Counted from the first letter of the stretch, positions 13,382 through 21,796 are shown. The stretch is 25,293 nucleotides of DNA from an uncultured Dialister sp. (GCA_934178345.1 CAKPQG010000028.1:1-25293), one strand, 5' to 3'. Notes: generated by a model not told the origin, from the letters alone. Numbers and translations: made by a program.

Positions 13382-14245
13382 ATGAAAGAATACAAACCAT
13401 TTAAATCCGGCAAAGTTCGTGAACTGTATGATCTCGGTGACAGCCTCGTCATGGTCTGCACCGACCGCATTTCTGCTTTTGACAACATCCTGAAATGCCC
13501 GATTCCGGAAAAGGGCTGCGTGTTGAACCGCATGTCCAAGTTCTGGTTCGATCTCACGAAAGACATCGTGCCGAATCATATGATTTCCATCGATACCAAA
13601 GATATGCCGGAATTCTTCCAGACCGCAGAATTTGAAGGCCGCTCCATGAAGACACAGAAGCTCGACATGATCCCGGTCGAATGCATTGTCCGCGGCTACA
13701 TCACCGGCTCGGGCTGGGAAGGCTATCAGAAGGACGGCAAAGTCTGCGGCATCCAGTTGCCGGAAGGACTGAAGGAATGCCAGAAGCTCCCGCAGCCGAT
13801 CTTCACCCCATCCACCAAAGCACCGGCGGGTGAACATGATCAGAACATTTCCATGGAAGAAGGCGAAGAATGGGTAAACCGTTTCTTCCCGGGCAAAGGC
13901 AAGGAATACATGGGAAAGCTGTCTGAACTGACCCTTGCTCTCTATAACAAATGCGCGGACTATGCACTGGAAAGAGGCATCATCATTGCGGATACGAAAT
14001 TTGAATTCGGCCTCGATGAAAATGGAAACATCGTCCTCGGCGATGAAATGCTGACACCGGATAACTCCCGCTTCTGGCCGGCAAAGGGCTATGAAGCAGG
14101 CCATGGACAGCCTTCCTATGACAAGCAGTTTGTCAGAGACTATCTGAAAGCGCATCCGGGAGATACCGTACCGCAGGAGATCATCGATAAGACCATCGGC
14201 ATCTATAAAGAAGCCTATGAACTCCTGACCGGCGAAAAATTTTAA
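13382..14245 (+). CDS. purC: SAICAR synthetase PurC
   Basis: PurC joins CAIR and aspartate with ATP to make SAICAR. The family hallmarks are present: FKSGKVRELYDLGDSLVMVCTDRISAFD at the N-terminus (ATP-binding loop), VECIVRGYITGSGW in the middle and IIADTKFEFGLDENGNIVLGDEMLTPDNSRFW toward the C-terminus. At 287 residues it is longer than the ~240-residue B. subtilis/E. coli type and closer to the longer form. The start at 13382 follows AAAAGGAGAA. purF begins 79 nt downstream after a short heptamer stretch. Confidence 0.97.
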   Translation: MKEYKPFKSGKVRELYDLGDSLVMVCTDRISAFDNILKCPIPEKGCVLNRMSKFWFDLTKDIVPNHMISIDTKDMPEFFQTAEFEGRSMKTQKLDMIPVECIVRGYITGSGWEGYQKDGKVCGIQLPEGLKECQKLPQPIFTPSTKAPAGEHDQNISMEEGEEWVNRFFPGKGKEYMGKLSELTLALYNKCADYALERGIIIADTKFEFGLDENGNIVLGDEMLTPDNSRFWPAKGYEAGHGQPSYDKQFVRDYLKAHPGDTVPQEIIDKTIGIYKEAYELLTGEKF

Positions 14246-14247
14246 GG

Positions 14248-14300
14248 TTGGAGACTAGGAGCTGGAAGCTAGAGACCAGAGAACAGCCACTAGTCACCAT
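14248..14300. repeat. Divergent heptamers between purC and purF
   Basis: Starting just after the purC stop, units GAGACTA, GGAGCTG, GAAGCTA, GAGACCA and GAGAACA follow in strict 7-nt register, then a CACTAGTCACC fragment. None belongs to the common families, yet most keep the same purine-rich start and CT/CC plus purine end. Confidence 0.75.
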
Positions 14301-14324
14301 TTATATGTATAGGAGAATTCCCGA

Positions 14325-15746
14325 ATGTACAAAAGTACAGAAATTTATGATGACAAACCCCATGAAGAGTGCGGCGTCTTCGGCATTTTCGATCATGATC
14401 TGTCGGCTGTGCATGAAGTGTACTATGGCATCTTCGCCCTCCAGCACCGCGGGCAGGAAAGTGCCGGTATCACTGTCACTGACGGCAAGGAAATGGAAAC
14501 TTTCCGCGGCATGGGACTTGTAACAGAAGTATTCCGCAACCTGCCGGAAAAGGAAGGTCACATCGGCATCGGCCATGTGCGCTATTCCACGACCGGCTCT
14601 TCCATCCCGGCGAATGTCCAGCCGCTGCAGGCAGACAGCATCGACGGCCCGATGGCACTCGCGCATAACGGCAATCTGGTGAATACCCTGAATCTTCGCC
14701 GCCGTCTCCTTTTGGAAGGTTCTACCTTCTCGACTTCGATGGATACGGAAGTCATCATCAAACTGCTGGCAAGAAGCCGCCGTCCGACCGAAGAAGAAAA
14801 ATTCAAAGAACTGATGGATGAGATCCATGGCGCGTATGCGATCGTCGCCTGCACGAATAAGGCGCTCTATGGCTGCCGCGACCCCTTCGGCTATCGTCCG
14901 CTCGTCCTCGGCAAGACAGAAACAGGCTGGGTCCTTGCCTCTGAGACACCGGCGCTGGATGCCATCGATGCCAAATTTGTCCGTGATATCCTCCCCGGCG
15001 AAATCGTTTCTATCGATGACAATGGAGTCCGCTCTACCATGTACTGCCCGGTCGATGCTCATAAGCATGGCATCTGCTCTTTTGAATACATCTATTTTGC
15101 CCGTCCGGACTCCATCATGAATGGACAGGACATTTATCAGGCTCGACTCAATATGGGCAGGAAGCTCTGGGAAGAATGCCATTTCGACGGAGACGTCGTC
15201 ATGAGCGTACCGGATTCCGGCAACGTCGCTGCCCTTGGCTATGCCGCTGCTTCCGGCATCCCCTTTGTGGAAGGGCTGCTCAAGAATAAGTACATGGGCC
15301 GTACCTTCATCCAGCCGGGGCAGAAAAAGCGCGAACGCGCTGTCCGCATGAAGCTGAACCCGATCCGCATGAATGTCGAAGGCAAACGCATCGTATTGAT
15401 CGATGACTCCATCGTCCGCGGCACGACGAGCGGCATTATTATTAACCTGCTCAAGAATGCCGGCGCCAAGGAGATCAAGCTCTGCATCAGCTCGCCGCCC
15501 GTCAAGTACCCCTGCTTCTTCGGGATCGATACCGCGGAAAGAAAGCAGCTCATCGCAGCGAAGTATTCGACAGAGGAAATCTGCTCCATGATCGGCGCAG
15601 ATGCCCTGCACTACCTTTCTCTGGAAGGGCTCGCAGAGTCGATTTCCTGCATCAAGAAGGAAGATATGTGCTTCGCCTGCTTCGACGGCATCTATCCGGA
15701 ACACGTTCCGCACAACGGCCTCGGAAGCATGGATGATGAGGAATAA
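14325..15746 (+). CDS. purF: Amidophosphoribosyltransferase PurF (propeptide and Fe-S type)
   Basis: This is the committed step of purine synthesis: PRPP plus glutamine gives phosphoribosylamine. The 473-residue enzyme is the B. subtilis type. A 15-residue propeptide precedes the nucleophile Cys16 (HEE-CGVFGIFD), followed by the Ntn glutaminase domain (to about residue 230), then the phosphoribosyltransferase domain with the PRPP loop VLIDDSIVRGTTS. Cysteines suited to a 4Fe-4S cluster are present: HGICSFEYIYF, KYPCFFGID and C449/C452 in DMCFAC. The start at 14325 follows AGGAGAA. Feedback inhibition by nucleotides is known for the family. Confidence 0.97.
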   Translation: MYKSTEIYDDKPHEECGVFGIFDHDLSAVHEVYYGIFALQHRGQESAGITVTDGKEMETFRGMGLVTEVFRNLPEKEGHIGIGHVRYSTTGSSIPANVQPLQADSIDGPMALAHNGNLVNTLNLRRRLLLEGSTFSTSMDTEVIIKLLARSRRPTEEEKFKELMDEIHGAYAIVACTNKALYGCRDPFGYRPLVLGKTETGWVLASETPALDAIDAKFVRDILPGEIVSIDDNGVRSTMYCPVDAHKHGICSFEYIYFARPDSIMNGQDIYQARLNMGRKLWEECHFDGDVVMSVPDSGNVAALGYAAASGIPFVEGLLKNKYMGRTFIQPGQKKRERAVRMKLNPIRMNVEGKRIVLIDDSIVRGTTSGIIINLLKNAGAKEIKLCISSPPVKYPCFFGIDTAERKQLIAAKYSTEEICSMIGADALHYLSLEGLAESISCIKKEDMCFACFDGIYPEHVPHNGLGSMDDEE

Positions 15747-15751
15747 CGGGT

Positions 15752-16096
15752 GATTAGTGACTGGTGACTAGGGATTAGGGATTAGGGATTAGGATTCCCA
15801 CTTATTGTGTAGGCCCTTGGAGAAGGGCCGCGCCAAAGGCGCAGGATAGAGTGCCCCGAAGGGGCACAATTCTACGTAACGGTTAGCATGCCAACTGTGC
15901 TGAACGTTGTTCTCGTATCGTCATTCCGAGCGAAGCCAAGGAATCTTTGTGGTACTGGCAAAACGGATAAATGAGCAGGCATTTCAATCGATGCCTCGGT
16001 ATGGCATGCCAGCTGCAGGCATTGCCCCATATAATAATGCGGCGCTTTATGATTTGATGCGCCGCACCACAACCCTGAACCCTGAACCCTGAATCC
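15752..16096. repeat. Repeat mosaic between purF and purM
   Basis: No gene is present in this ~400-nt spacer. GTGATTA, GTGACTG, GTGACTA and three GGGATTA units run in register (15752-15793). A hairpin-rich module with CGCGCCAAAGGCGC-type and GTGCCCCGAAGGGGCAC stems (about 15812-15900), closely resembling 24925-25015, follows. Next come GTCATTCCGAGCGAAGC (15919-15935) with GGAATCTTT, a CTCGGTATGGCATGCCAGC stretch, the GCGGCGC...GCGCCGC palindrome (16040-16065) and three CCCTGAA units (16074-16094). A TATAAT at 16136 lies too close to purM to serve as its promoter. Confidence 0.88.
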
Positions 16097-16154
16097 ATTC
16101 CCATTTCCTATAAACGGAACATTACCTTATTTACATATAATATACGGAGGAACT

Positions 16155-17213
16155 ATGGCTGAAAAGAAGAAAGGCCTGACCTATGCAGAAGCTGGCGTCG
16201 ATATCGATGCCGGTGAAAGAGAAGTAGAGCTGATTAAGAAATCCGTACAGGCGACCTATACCCGCGGCGTCATGGGGGATCTGGGCGGATTCGGCGGACT
16301 TTTCCGCCTGAAAGATGAGCTCTCCGACGATCCGATCCTGGTTTCCGGTACGGACGGTGTCGGCACGAAGTTGCGCCTTGCCATCGAGATGGGTATCCAT
16401 GACACCATCGGGCAGGACTGCGTGGCTATGAGTGTCAATGATGTCCTGGTACAGGGCGCACGTCCGCTCTTTTTCCTCGACTACATTGCGACCGGCAAGC
16501 TGGAACCGGAACTGATGGCAGAAATCGTAAAGGGTGTCGCTGATGCCTGCATTGAGTCCGGCTGCGCACTGCTGGGCGGCGAAACCGCAGAAATGGCTGG
16601 TTTCTACGCCAAGGGTGACTACGACGTCGCAGGTTTTGCTGTCGGTATCGTGGATCGCAAAGACATCATTACCGGCGAAGACATCAAGGAAGGGGACGTC
16701 ATCCTCGGGTTGCCGTCCACGGGCGTTCATTCGAATGGCTACTCGCTGGTGCGCCGCATCATCAAAGACAATGGCCTCTCGCTCAAAGAAACCTATGAAG
16801 GCTTCGACAAGCCGCTGGGTGAAGTACTCCTTACCCCGACCCGTCTCTATCCAAGACCTGTACTTCCGGTGCTGAAAGGCGCGAAAGTGAATGGCATGGT
16901 ACACATCACGGGCGGCGGATTCTATGACAATATCCCGCGCGTACTTCCGAAAGGCACCCGCGCGGTCCTCGATGCGGACAATTGGCCGATGCTTCCGATC
17001 TTCCCGTTCCTGCAGCGTGAAGGCGGCGTCGAAGCGCATGAAATGTACCGCACCTACAACTGCGGCCTTGGCATGCTCCTCATCATGAGCCGTGAAGAAG
17101 CCGAAAAGGCGAAGGAAATCCTTGCAGCCATCGAAGAACCGGTCTACGAAGTCGGTGAGATCACGAAAGGTGAGCAGGATGTCATTGTGACAGGTGGTCT
17201 TTTCCATGAGTAA
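16155..17213 (+). CDS. purM: AIR synthetase (FGAM cyclo-ligase) PurM
   Basis: PurM closes FGAM to AIR using ATP. The 352-residue protein shows LTYAEAGVDIDAGEREVELI at the N-terminus, GLFRLKDELSDDPILVSGTDGVGTKLR (substrate/ATP loop), DCVAMSVNDVLVQGA, LLGGETAEMAGFY and GLPSTGVHSNGYSLVR, all standard for the family. The start at 16155 follows ACGGAGG. Its last codons overlap purN by 8 nt (ATGAGTAA), so the two are translationally coupled. The FGAM synthase that should supply its substrate is not in the window. Confidence 0.97.
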   Translation: MAEKKKGLTYAEAGVDIDAGEREVELIKKSVQATYTRGVMGDLGGFGGLFRLKDELSDDPILVSGTDGVGTKLRLAIEMGIHDTIGQDCVAMSVNDVLVQGARPLFFLDYIATGKLEPELMAEIVKGVADACIESGCALLGGETAEMAGFYAKGDYDVAGFAVGIVDRKDIITGEDIKEGDVILGLPSTGVHSNGYSLVRRIIKDNGLSLKETYEGFDKPLGEVLLTPTRLYPRPVLPVLKGAKVNGMVHITGGGFYDNIPRVLPKGTRAVLDADNWPMLPIFPFLQREGGVEAHEMYRTYNCGLGMLLIMSREEAEKAKEILAAIEEPVYEVGEITKGEQDVIVTGGLFHE

Positions 17214-17823
17214 GAAAATTTTGATTTTCGCTTCCGGCCGGGGATCGAATGCCGAAGCCATTCATGAAGCGACGGTAAACGGTACCATTGACGGCACTGT
17301 GGTCGGCGTGATTTGTGACCATGCCGATGCCCAAGTCCTTGAACGCGCCAAGCGTTGGAATGTACCGGCGACGGTTCTCGAACGGAAAGCTTTCAGCACG
17401 AAAGCGGACTTCAATGCAGCCATTCTGGCTGCTGCCAAGTCCTATGCGCCCGATCTCATCTGCCTGGCAGGATACATGCGTATCTGCGGAGAAGATCTTG
17501 TGAACGCATTCCCGAACCGCATCATCAATATCCATCCGGCGCTTCTCCCGAGCTTCCGCGGGCTTCATGCCCAGCGTCAGGCGATCGAAGCGGGCGTAAA
17601 AGTCGCAGGCTGCACAGTCCACTTCGTGGGCACCGGTCTTGACGACGGCCCGATCATCACGCAGGTCGCTGTGCCGGTCTATGATGATGACACTGAAGAC
17701 ACACTTGCAGATCGCATCCTTGCGCAGGAGCACCCCGCCTACGTTCGCACCGTAGCAGCTTACTGCCGTGATGAACTCCATGTAGAAGGACATCATGTGA
17801 CGGGGATGCATAGGGGAAAGTGA
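17206..17823 (+). CDS. purN: Phosphoribosylglycinamide formyltransferase PurN
   Basis: PurN transfers a formyl group from 10-formyl-THF to GAR. The 205-residue enzyme has FASGRGSNAEAI near the start and catalytic residues N108, H110 and D146 in INIHPALLPSFRG and GTGLDDGPII, offset by two from N106/H108/D144 of E. coli. The open frame extends 4 codons upstream, but the ATG at 17206, overlapping the purM stop, fits the family N-terminus MSKKILIFASG. Its TGA stop lies inside a GTGACTA unit, and the last residues (HRGK) may reflect array invasion. It depends on folate, which ties it to the riboswitch-controlled folT upstream. Confidence 0.96.
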   Translation: MSKKILIFASGRGSNAEAIHEATVNGTIDGTVVGVICDHADAQVLERAKRWNVPATVLERKAFSTKADFNAAILAAAKSYAPDLICLAGYMRICGEDLVNAFPNRIINIHPALLPSFRGLHAQRQAIEAGVKVAGCTVHFVGTGLDDGPIITQVAVPVYDDDTEDTLADRILAQEHPAYVRTVAAYCRDELHVEGHHVTGMHRGK

Positions 17824-18066
17824 CTAGGGATTAGGAGACTCGAGTGACTGGTGACTAGTGACTGGTGACTGGTAGCTAGGGATGAGTAGCTAGGGATTAG
17901 GTTTGCGATACGAGAAAACCGCTAGTTTCAAACCTCCGCGGCGCTTCCATATTTTTATGCGCCGCACCACCATTTCGCATTTCTCATTTCTAATTTCTCA
18001 TTCCATCGAGGCTTTCAAACGTAATCAAGGGGCGAGCCGCCCCCATGGCTAACCCTGAACCCTGAA
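17820..18066. repeat. Repeat mosaic between purN and purH
   Basis: GTGACTA and GGGATTA start on the purN stop codon. The GGAGACTCGA junction is followed by nine in-register units alternating GTGACTG, GTGACTA, GTAGCTA, GGGATGA and GGGATTA (17844-17900). Then come TTTGCGATACGAGAAAACCG (17902-17921, also at 22688), the CCGCGGCGC...GCGCCGC palindrome (17936-17965), degenerate TTTCTCATTTC units, the GAGGCTTTCAAACGTAATCA module (18009-18028) and CCCTGAA units (18055-18066). The last lie just before the purH ribosome binding site. Confidence 0.9.
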
Positions 18067-18089
18067 TATATCCAAAAGGAGGAATCTAA

Positions 18090-19631
18090 ATGGCAATTAA
18101 AAGAGCACTGATCAGCGTATCGGATAAGACCGGTGTCGTAGAATTTGCAAAAGGCCTTCATGAACTGGGCGTGGAAATCATTTCCACCGGCGGCACGATG
18201 AAAGCCATCGCGGATGCCGGGATCCCGGTCAAGTCCGTTTCTGAAGTGACCGGTTTCCCGGAAATGATGGACGGACGCGTGAAGACACTGCATCCTATGA
18301 TCCATGGTGGCATCCTTGCCATCCGTGATAACCCGGACCATGTAAAAGCGATGAAGGAGCATGGGATCACCGGCATCGATCTGGTCGCTGTCAACCTGTA
18401 CCCCTTCCGTGAAACCATCGCCAAGCCGGATGTGACCCGCGCTGAAGCGATCGAGAATATCGATATCGGCGGCCCATCCATGGTTCGCGCGGCAGCCAAG
18501 AATTACAAATACGTTACCATCGTTGTCGATCCGTCCCAGTACAGCGACATTCTGGAACGCATCAAGTCGGATACGCTCACCGAAGATTTCCGTCTGGATC
18601 TCTCGCGGAAAGCCTTCCTGCATACCGGACTCTATGACTGCGCGATCGCTGACTATATGACGAAAGAAGTCAATGGCAGTAAAGACACCCTGCCGGACAT
18701 CTACAGCAAAGCGTATGTGAAGGTGCAGGACCTGCGTTACGGCGAAAACCCGCACCAGAAAGCCGCTTTCTACAAGGATCCGGAAGTGAAGGGCGGCATC
18801 GCGGATGCGAAACAGCTTCACGGCAAAGAACTTTCTTACAATAACATCGTCGATATGGAAGCAGCATGGGATCTGGCCAGCGAATGGAAAGACCAGCCGG
18901 CCTGCGCCATCATCAAGCACACAAATCCATGCGGCTGTGCACTCGGTGAGAATGCACTCGATGCATTCAAGAAAGCCTTTGCGGCTGACAGCAAGTCTGC
19001 TTTCGGCGGTATTGTCGCGATGAATCGCGAATGCGACAAAGCAACGGCAGAAGAAATGAAACCGATTTTCTTCGAAGTCGTCATGGCACCGAAATTCTCC
19101 AAGGAAGCATTGGAAGTGCTGGAAACGAAGAAGAATATCCGCCTGATCGAAGTACCGTCCCTTACGCATGAAGAACTGCAGCTGCACAAGGTATCCGGCG
19201 GCCTCCTGATCCAGACCCCGGACAACAGCACAGAGACGCGCGCGGACTGCAAGGTCGTCACTGACAGAGCGCCGACCGAAGAAGAATGGAAAGCACTGGA
19301 ATTTGCATGGGTCATCGTCAAGCACGTGAAGTCGAATGCGATCGTCCTCACGAATCAGGACACCACACTGGGTGTCGGTGCCGGCCAGATGAACCGCGTC
19401 GGCTCTGCTGACATCGCCATCGCAGAAGCAGGCGAAAAAGCGAAGGGCTCCGTCATGAGCTCCGATGCCTTCTTCCCCTTCGGCGACACCATCGAAGCCG
19501 CAGGCAAGGCAGGCATCACGGCGGTCATTCAGCCGGGCGGATCCATCCGGGATCAGGAGTCCATTGACATGGCAAATAAATATGGCATTGCGATGGTATT
19601 CACCGGACATCGTCATTTCCGCCATAGCTGA
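18090..19631 (+). CDS. purH: Bifunctional AICAR formyltransferase / IMP cyclohydrolase PurH
   Basis: PurH carries out the last two steps to IMP. The 513-residue protein has the N-terminal IMP cyclohydrolase (MGS-like) domain with ALISVSDKTGVVEFAKGL, STGGTMKAI, GRVKTLHPMIHGGIL and DLVAVNLYPF. The C-terminal AICAR transformylase domain has RYGENPHQKAAFY, CAIIKHTNPCG with the catalytic Lys-His pair, SAFGGIVAMNRECD and the terminal MVFTGHRHFRH. Length is normal. The start at 18090 follows AAAAGGAGGAA. purD begins only 14 nt after its stop, so these two are a tight unit. Confidence 0.97.
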   Translation: MAIKRALISVSDKTGVVEFAKGLHELGVEIISTGGTMKAIADAGIPVKSVSEVTGFPEMMDGRVKTLHPMIHGGILAIRDNPDHVKAMKEHGITGIDLVAVNLYPFRETIAKPDVTRAEAIENIDIGGPSMVRAAAKNYKYVTIVVDPSQYSDILERIKSDTLTEDFRLDLSRKAFLHTGLYDCAIADYMTKEVNGSKDTLPDIYSKAYVKVQDLRYGENPHQKAAFYKDPEVKGGIADAKQLHGKELSYNNIVDMEAAWDLASEWKDQPACAIIKHTNPCGCALGENALDAFKKAFAADSKSAFGGIVAMNRECDKATAEEMKPIFFEVVMAPKFSKEALEVLETKKNIRLIEVPSLTHEELQLHKVSGGLLIQTPDNSTETRADCKVVTDRAPTEEEWKALEFAWVIVKHVKSNAIVLTNQDTTLGVGAGQMNRVGSADIAIAEAGEKAKGSVMSSDAFFPFGDTIEAAGKAGITAVIQPGGSIRDQESIDMANKYGIAMVFTGHRHFRHS

Positions 19632-19645
19632 GAGAGGAAGAGCGT

Positions 19646-20926
19646 ATGAAAGTTTTAGTGATTGGGAGCGGCGGCAGAGAACATGCGCTGCTCTGGAAAT
19701 TATCTCAGAGTCCGTCGGTGACGGACGTCTATGTCATCCCGGGCAATGACGGGATGAGCGATGTCGCCTCTCTCATTCCTGTCAAAGGAAATGAGGATAT
19801 CATCGACTTCGCTCGCCTCATGCAGGTCGACCTCACCGTTGCTGGTCCGGAGACCGTCCTGACAGAGGGCCTTGCGGATGAATTTGAAAAGAGAGGCATG
19901 GCCTTCTTCGGCCCGTCCAAGGCAGCGGCACGCATTGAAGGATCCAAAGGATTTGCCAAAGCTCTCATGAAGAAATATGGCATCCCGACAGCCGCGTATG
20001 AGACTTTCGATGATGAAGAAAAAGCCATCGCTTACCTCAAAGCCAATGATACCTATCCGATCGTCATCAAGGCTGACGGTCTGGCCTCCGGCAAGGGTGT
20101 CATCATCGCACAGAGCGAAGAAGAAGCCATCGACACCGTGAAGGATATGCTCGAAGGGCATACCTTCAGTGGCGCCGGCAGCTCGGTCGTTATCGAAGAA
20201 TTCATGGAAGGCGAAGAAGCCAGCATGCTCTGCTTCTGCGACGGGACGAACGTCGTCCCCATGATTTCCGCGCAGGATCACAAGCGCATCTTTGACTTCG
20301 ATAAAGGACCGAATACAGGCGGCATGGGTGCTTATGCTCCCGCACCGGTCATGACAAAGGAAATGTGCGAAGAAGTCAATGTCCGCATCCTCCGTCCGAT
20401 CGTAGCGGCGATGAAGAAGGAGGGCTACCCCTTCAAAGGCTGCCTCTATGCCGGGCTTATGATCACCAGCGAAGGGCCGAAGGTGGTAGAATTCAACTGC
20501 CGCTTCGGAGATCCGGAAACAGAAGCCGTCCTCCCGCTCTTTGACGGGGATCTTGCCCGTGTCATGCTCGACTGCGTCCATGGTACGCTCTCCGACGAAG
20601 ATGTCGTCTGGAAGAAAGCCTGCGCCGTCGATGTCGTACTGGCGTCCGAAGGATACCCGGCTTCTCATTCCTCCGGCGAAGTTATCTCCGGCATTGAAGA
20701 CGCAAAAAAGGCAGGTTGCCTTGTGTTCCATGCTGGTACCGTCAAGAAGAATGGCCAGTACGTCGTCAATGGCGGCCGCGTGCTGAACGTCGTCGCTCTT
20801 GCGGATACGCTCGCTGAAGCCAAGGCGAAAGCCTATGAAGGCGTCAGCTGTATCTCTTGGCGCGGTATGCAGTATCGTCACGATATCGCAGACAAAGGTC
20901 TTCTGCATCTGGAAGCGAAGAAATAA
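19646..20926 (+). CDS. purD: Phosphoribosylamine-glycine ligase PurD
   Basis: PurD makes GAR from phosphoribosylamine, glycine and ATP. The 426-residue ATP-grasp enzyme has VLVIGSGGREHALLWKLSQS at the N-terminus, FFGPSKAAARIEGSKGFAK, the ATP-grasp core PIVIKADGLASGKGV, IEEFMEGEEAS, TGGMGAYAPAP and EFNCRFGDPETEAVLPLF. All are canonical. It starts at 19646 after AGAGAGGAAGAG and is the last gene of the purine cluster. A palindromic repeat and then a strong terminator follow its stop. Confidence 0.97.
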   Translation: MKVLVIGSGGREHALLWKLSQSPSVTDVYVIPGNDGMSDVASLIPVKGNEDIIDFARLMQVDLTVAGPETVLTEGLADEFEKRGMAFFGPSKAAARIEGSKGFAKALMKKYGIPTAAYETFDDEEKAIAYLKANDTYPIVIKADGLASGKGVIIAQSEEEAIDTVKDMLEGHTFSGAGSSVVIEEFMEGEEASMLCFCDGTNVVPMISAQDHKRIFDFDKGPNTGGMGAYAPAPVMTKEMCEEVNVRILRPIVAAMKKEGYPFKGCLYAGLMITSEGPKVVEFNCRFGDPETEAVLPLFDGDLARVMLDCVHGTLSDEDVVWKKACAVDVVLASEGYPASHSSGEVISGIEDAKKAGCLVFHAGTVKKNGQYVVNGGRVLNVVALADTLAEAKAKAYEGVSCISWRGMQYRHDIADKGLLHLEAKK

Positions 20927-20971
20927 GGAAACACTGATTAAATTGGACTCTGCGATTGAATCAGCGTTTCC
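20927..20971. repeat. Palindromic GGAAAC-CTGATT element directly after purD
   Basis: GGAAACACTGATT (20927-20939) pairs with AATCAGCGTTTCC (20959-20971) with one mismatch, enclosing TTGGACTCTGCGATT-like sequence. A longer version lies at 21957-22013 and a degenerate one at 5994-6024. Confidence 0.8.
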
Positions 20972-20980
20972 TTAAATAAA

Positions 20981-21020
20981 AGCTCGCGTGGATATTGATA
21001 TGATCCATGCGAGCTTTTTT
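20981..21020 (+). terminator. Intrinsic terminator of the purine cluster
   Basis: AGCTCGCGTGGAT (20981-20993) pairs with ATCCATGCGAGCT (21003-21015), with a T-run at 21015-21020. It is a strong stem with one wobble pair, at the expected place for the end of the purine transcript. Confidence 0.9.
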
Positions 21021-21215
21021 ATTGGGGGTAGAGTTTGCCATTGGGGCATGCCGCCATTTGATTATGACTCAAAGCCTTTCTTGAATGAGAAATGAAAAAT
21101 GGCGGCGGCATCGCCGGAAACACATATGAGGCGATGCCCGAAGTAGTGTTTCCTTAAATCCCTAGTCACGAGTCACTTGAGACGCCTAGTCCCTAGCTAC
21201 CAGTCACTAGACACG
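21021..21215. repeat. Repeat mosaic between purD and the Skp-like gene
   Basis: Degenerate copies of the composite in forward order: GCCATTGGGGCATGCCGCC (21037-21055), the GACTCAAAGCCTTTCTTGAA module (21066-21085), GGCGGCGGCATCGCCGG (21102-21118), ATGAGGCGATGCCCGAAGTA (21126-21145) and TGTTTCCTTAAA (21147-21158). Inverted GTGACT and GGGACTA-like units with a TTGAGACGCC junction lie at 21160-21215. No gene is present here. Confidence 0.75.
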
Positions 21216-21243
21216 AGCCACCCATCCCATAACATTTCCCCCA

Positions 21244-21272
21244 TTGACACAGGGCTACCATTAGCTTAGAAT
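21244..21272 (+). promoter_or_regulatory. Promoter of the Skp/OmpH-like gene
   Basis: TTGACA at 21244-21249, a 17-nt spacer and TAGAAT at 21267-21272, about 50 nt before the start codon. It has the same boxes and spacing as the purine promoter. Confidence 0.85.
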
Positions 21273-21324
21273 TAAGACATACTCGAAGCTCTCTATTGGG
21301 GGAGTGTTGTTAGGAGGATAAACT

Positions 21325-21741
21325 ATGAAAATGAACAAAACAGTAGCAGCTGTCGCTGCTGGTATGATCGCATTTGGCGCTTTCTTTTCCACTTCCGCTG
21401 CCGGCATCGGCTATGTAGATACCAATGCAGCTCTTCAGTCCCATCCGAAGATGCAGAAAGCACAGCTCGACATGAGACAGGCTGTCCAAAAAGCACAGGA
21501 AAACTTCGAAAAGCGCAGCCAGGGCAAGTCAGATCAGGAAAAACAGCAGATCATGACCGAGATCCAGAAAGAAATGAACCAGAAAGAAAGCTCCACCATG
21601 CAGCCGATTTTCAATGATGTCAGAAAAGCCATCCAGCAGGTTCGCCAGGAAAAAGGCCTCGACATCGTTTTGGAACAGGGTGCAGTCGTTGACGGCGGTG
21701 TAGATATTACCAAAGATGTCACTGCTAAACTCGCAAAATAA
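21325..21741 (+). CDS. Skp/OmpH-family periplasmic chaperone
   Basis: This 138-residue protein has a clear signal peptide (about 1-26, basic start, hydrophobic core, STSAAG cleavage region). The mature chain begins IGYVDTNAALQSHPKMQKAQ, the family's strand and first helix. A long Gln/Lys/Glu-rich coiled coil (about 40-105) follows, and the chain ends in a strand (LDIVLEQGAVV...DITKDV). Skp/OmpH proteins are trimers that hold unfolded outer-membrane proteins in the periplasm, so its presence implies an outer membrane. It is short but complete. AGGAGG precedes the start. It is monocistronic, with its own consensus promoter and terminator, rather than beside bamA or lpx genes. Confidence 0.93.
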   Translation: MKMNKTVAAVAAGMIAFGAFFSTSAAGIGYVDTNAALQSHPKMQKAQLDMRQAVQKAQENFEKRSQGKSDQEKQQIMTEIQKEMNQKESSTMQPIFNDVRKAIQQVRQEKGLDIVLEQGAVVDGGVDITKDVTAKLAK

Positions 21742-21752
21742 CTGAAATAGAA

Positions 21753-21796
21753 AACTGCGGATCGGAGGGACTTCTTTTCGATTCGCAGTTTTTTTG
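21753..21796 (+). terminator. Terminator after the Skp-like gene
   Basis: AACTGCGGATCG (21753-21764) pairs with CGATTCGCAGTT (21779-21790) with one wobble, followed by a T-run (21789-21795). Confidence 0.88.

Noticed and set aside
14301..15713. Long antisense open frame opposite purF, and similar ones opposite purH, purD, purM and the M20 gene
   Set aside because: All are shadows of conserved coding sequence; none has a recognisable domain or start signal.
16136..16141. TATAAT as a purM promoter
   Set aside because: It is only about 14 nt before the start codon, so the transcript would lack a full ribosome binding site, and no -35 is evident.
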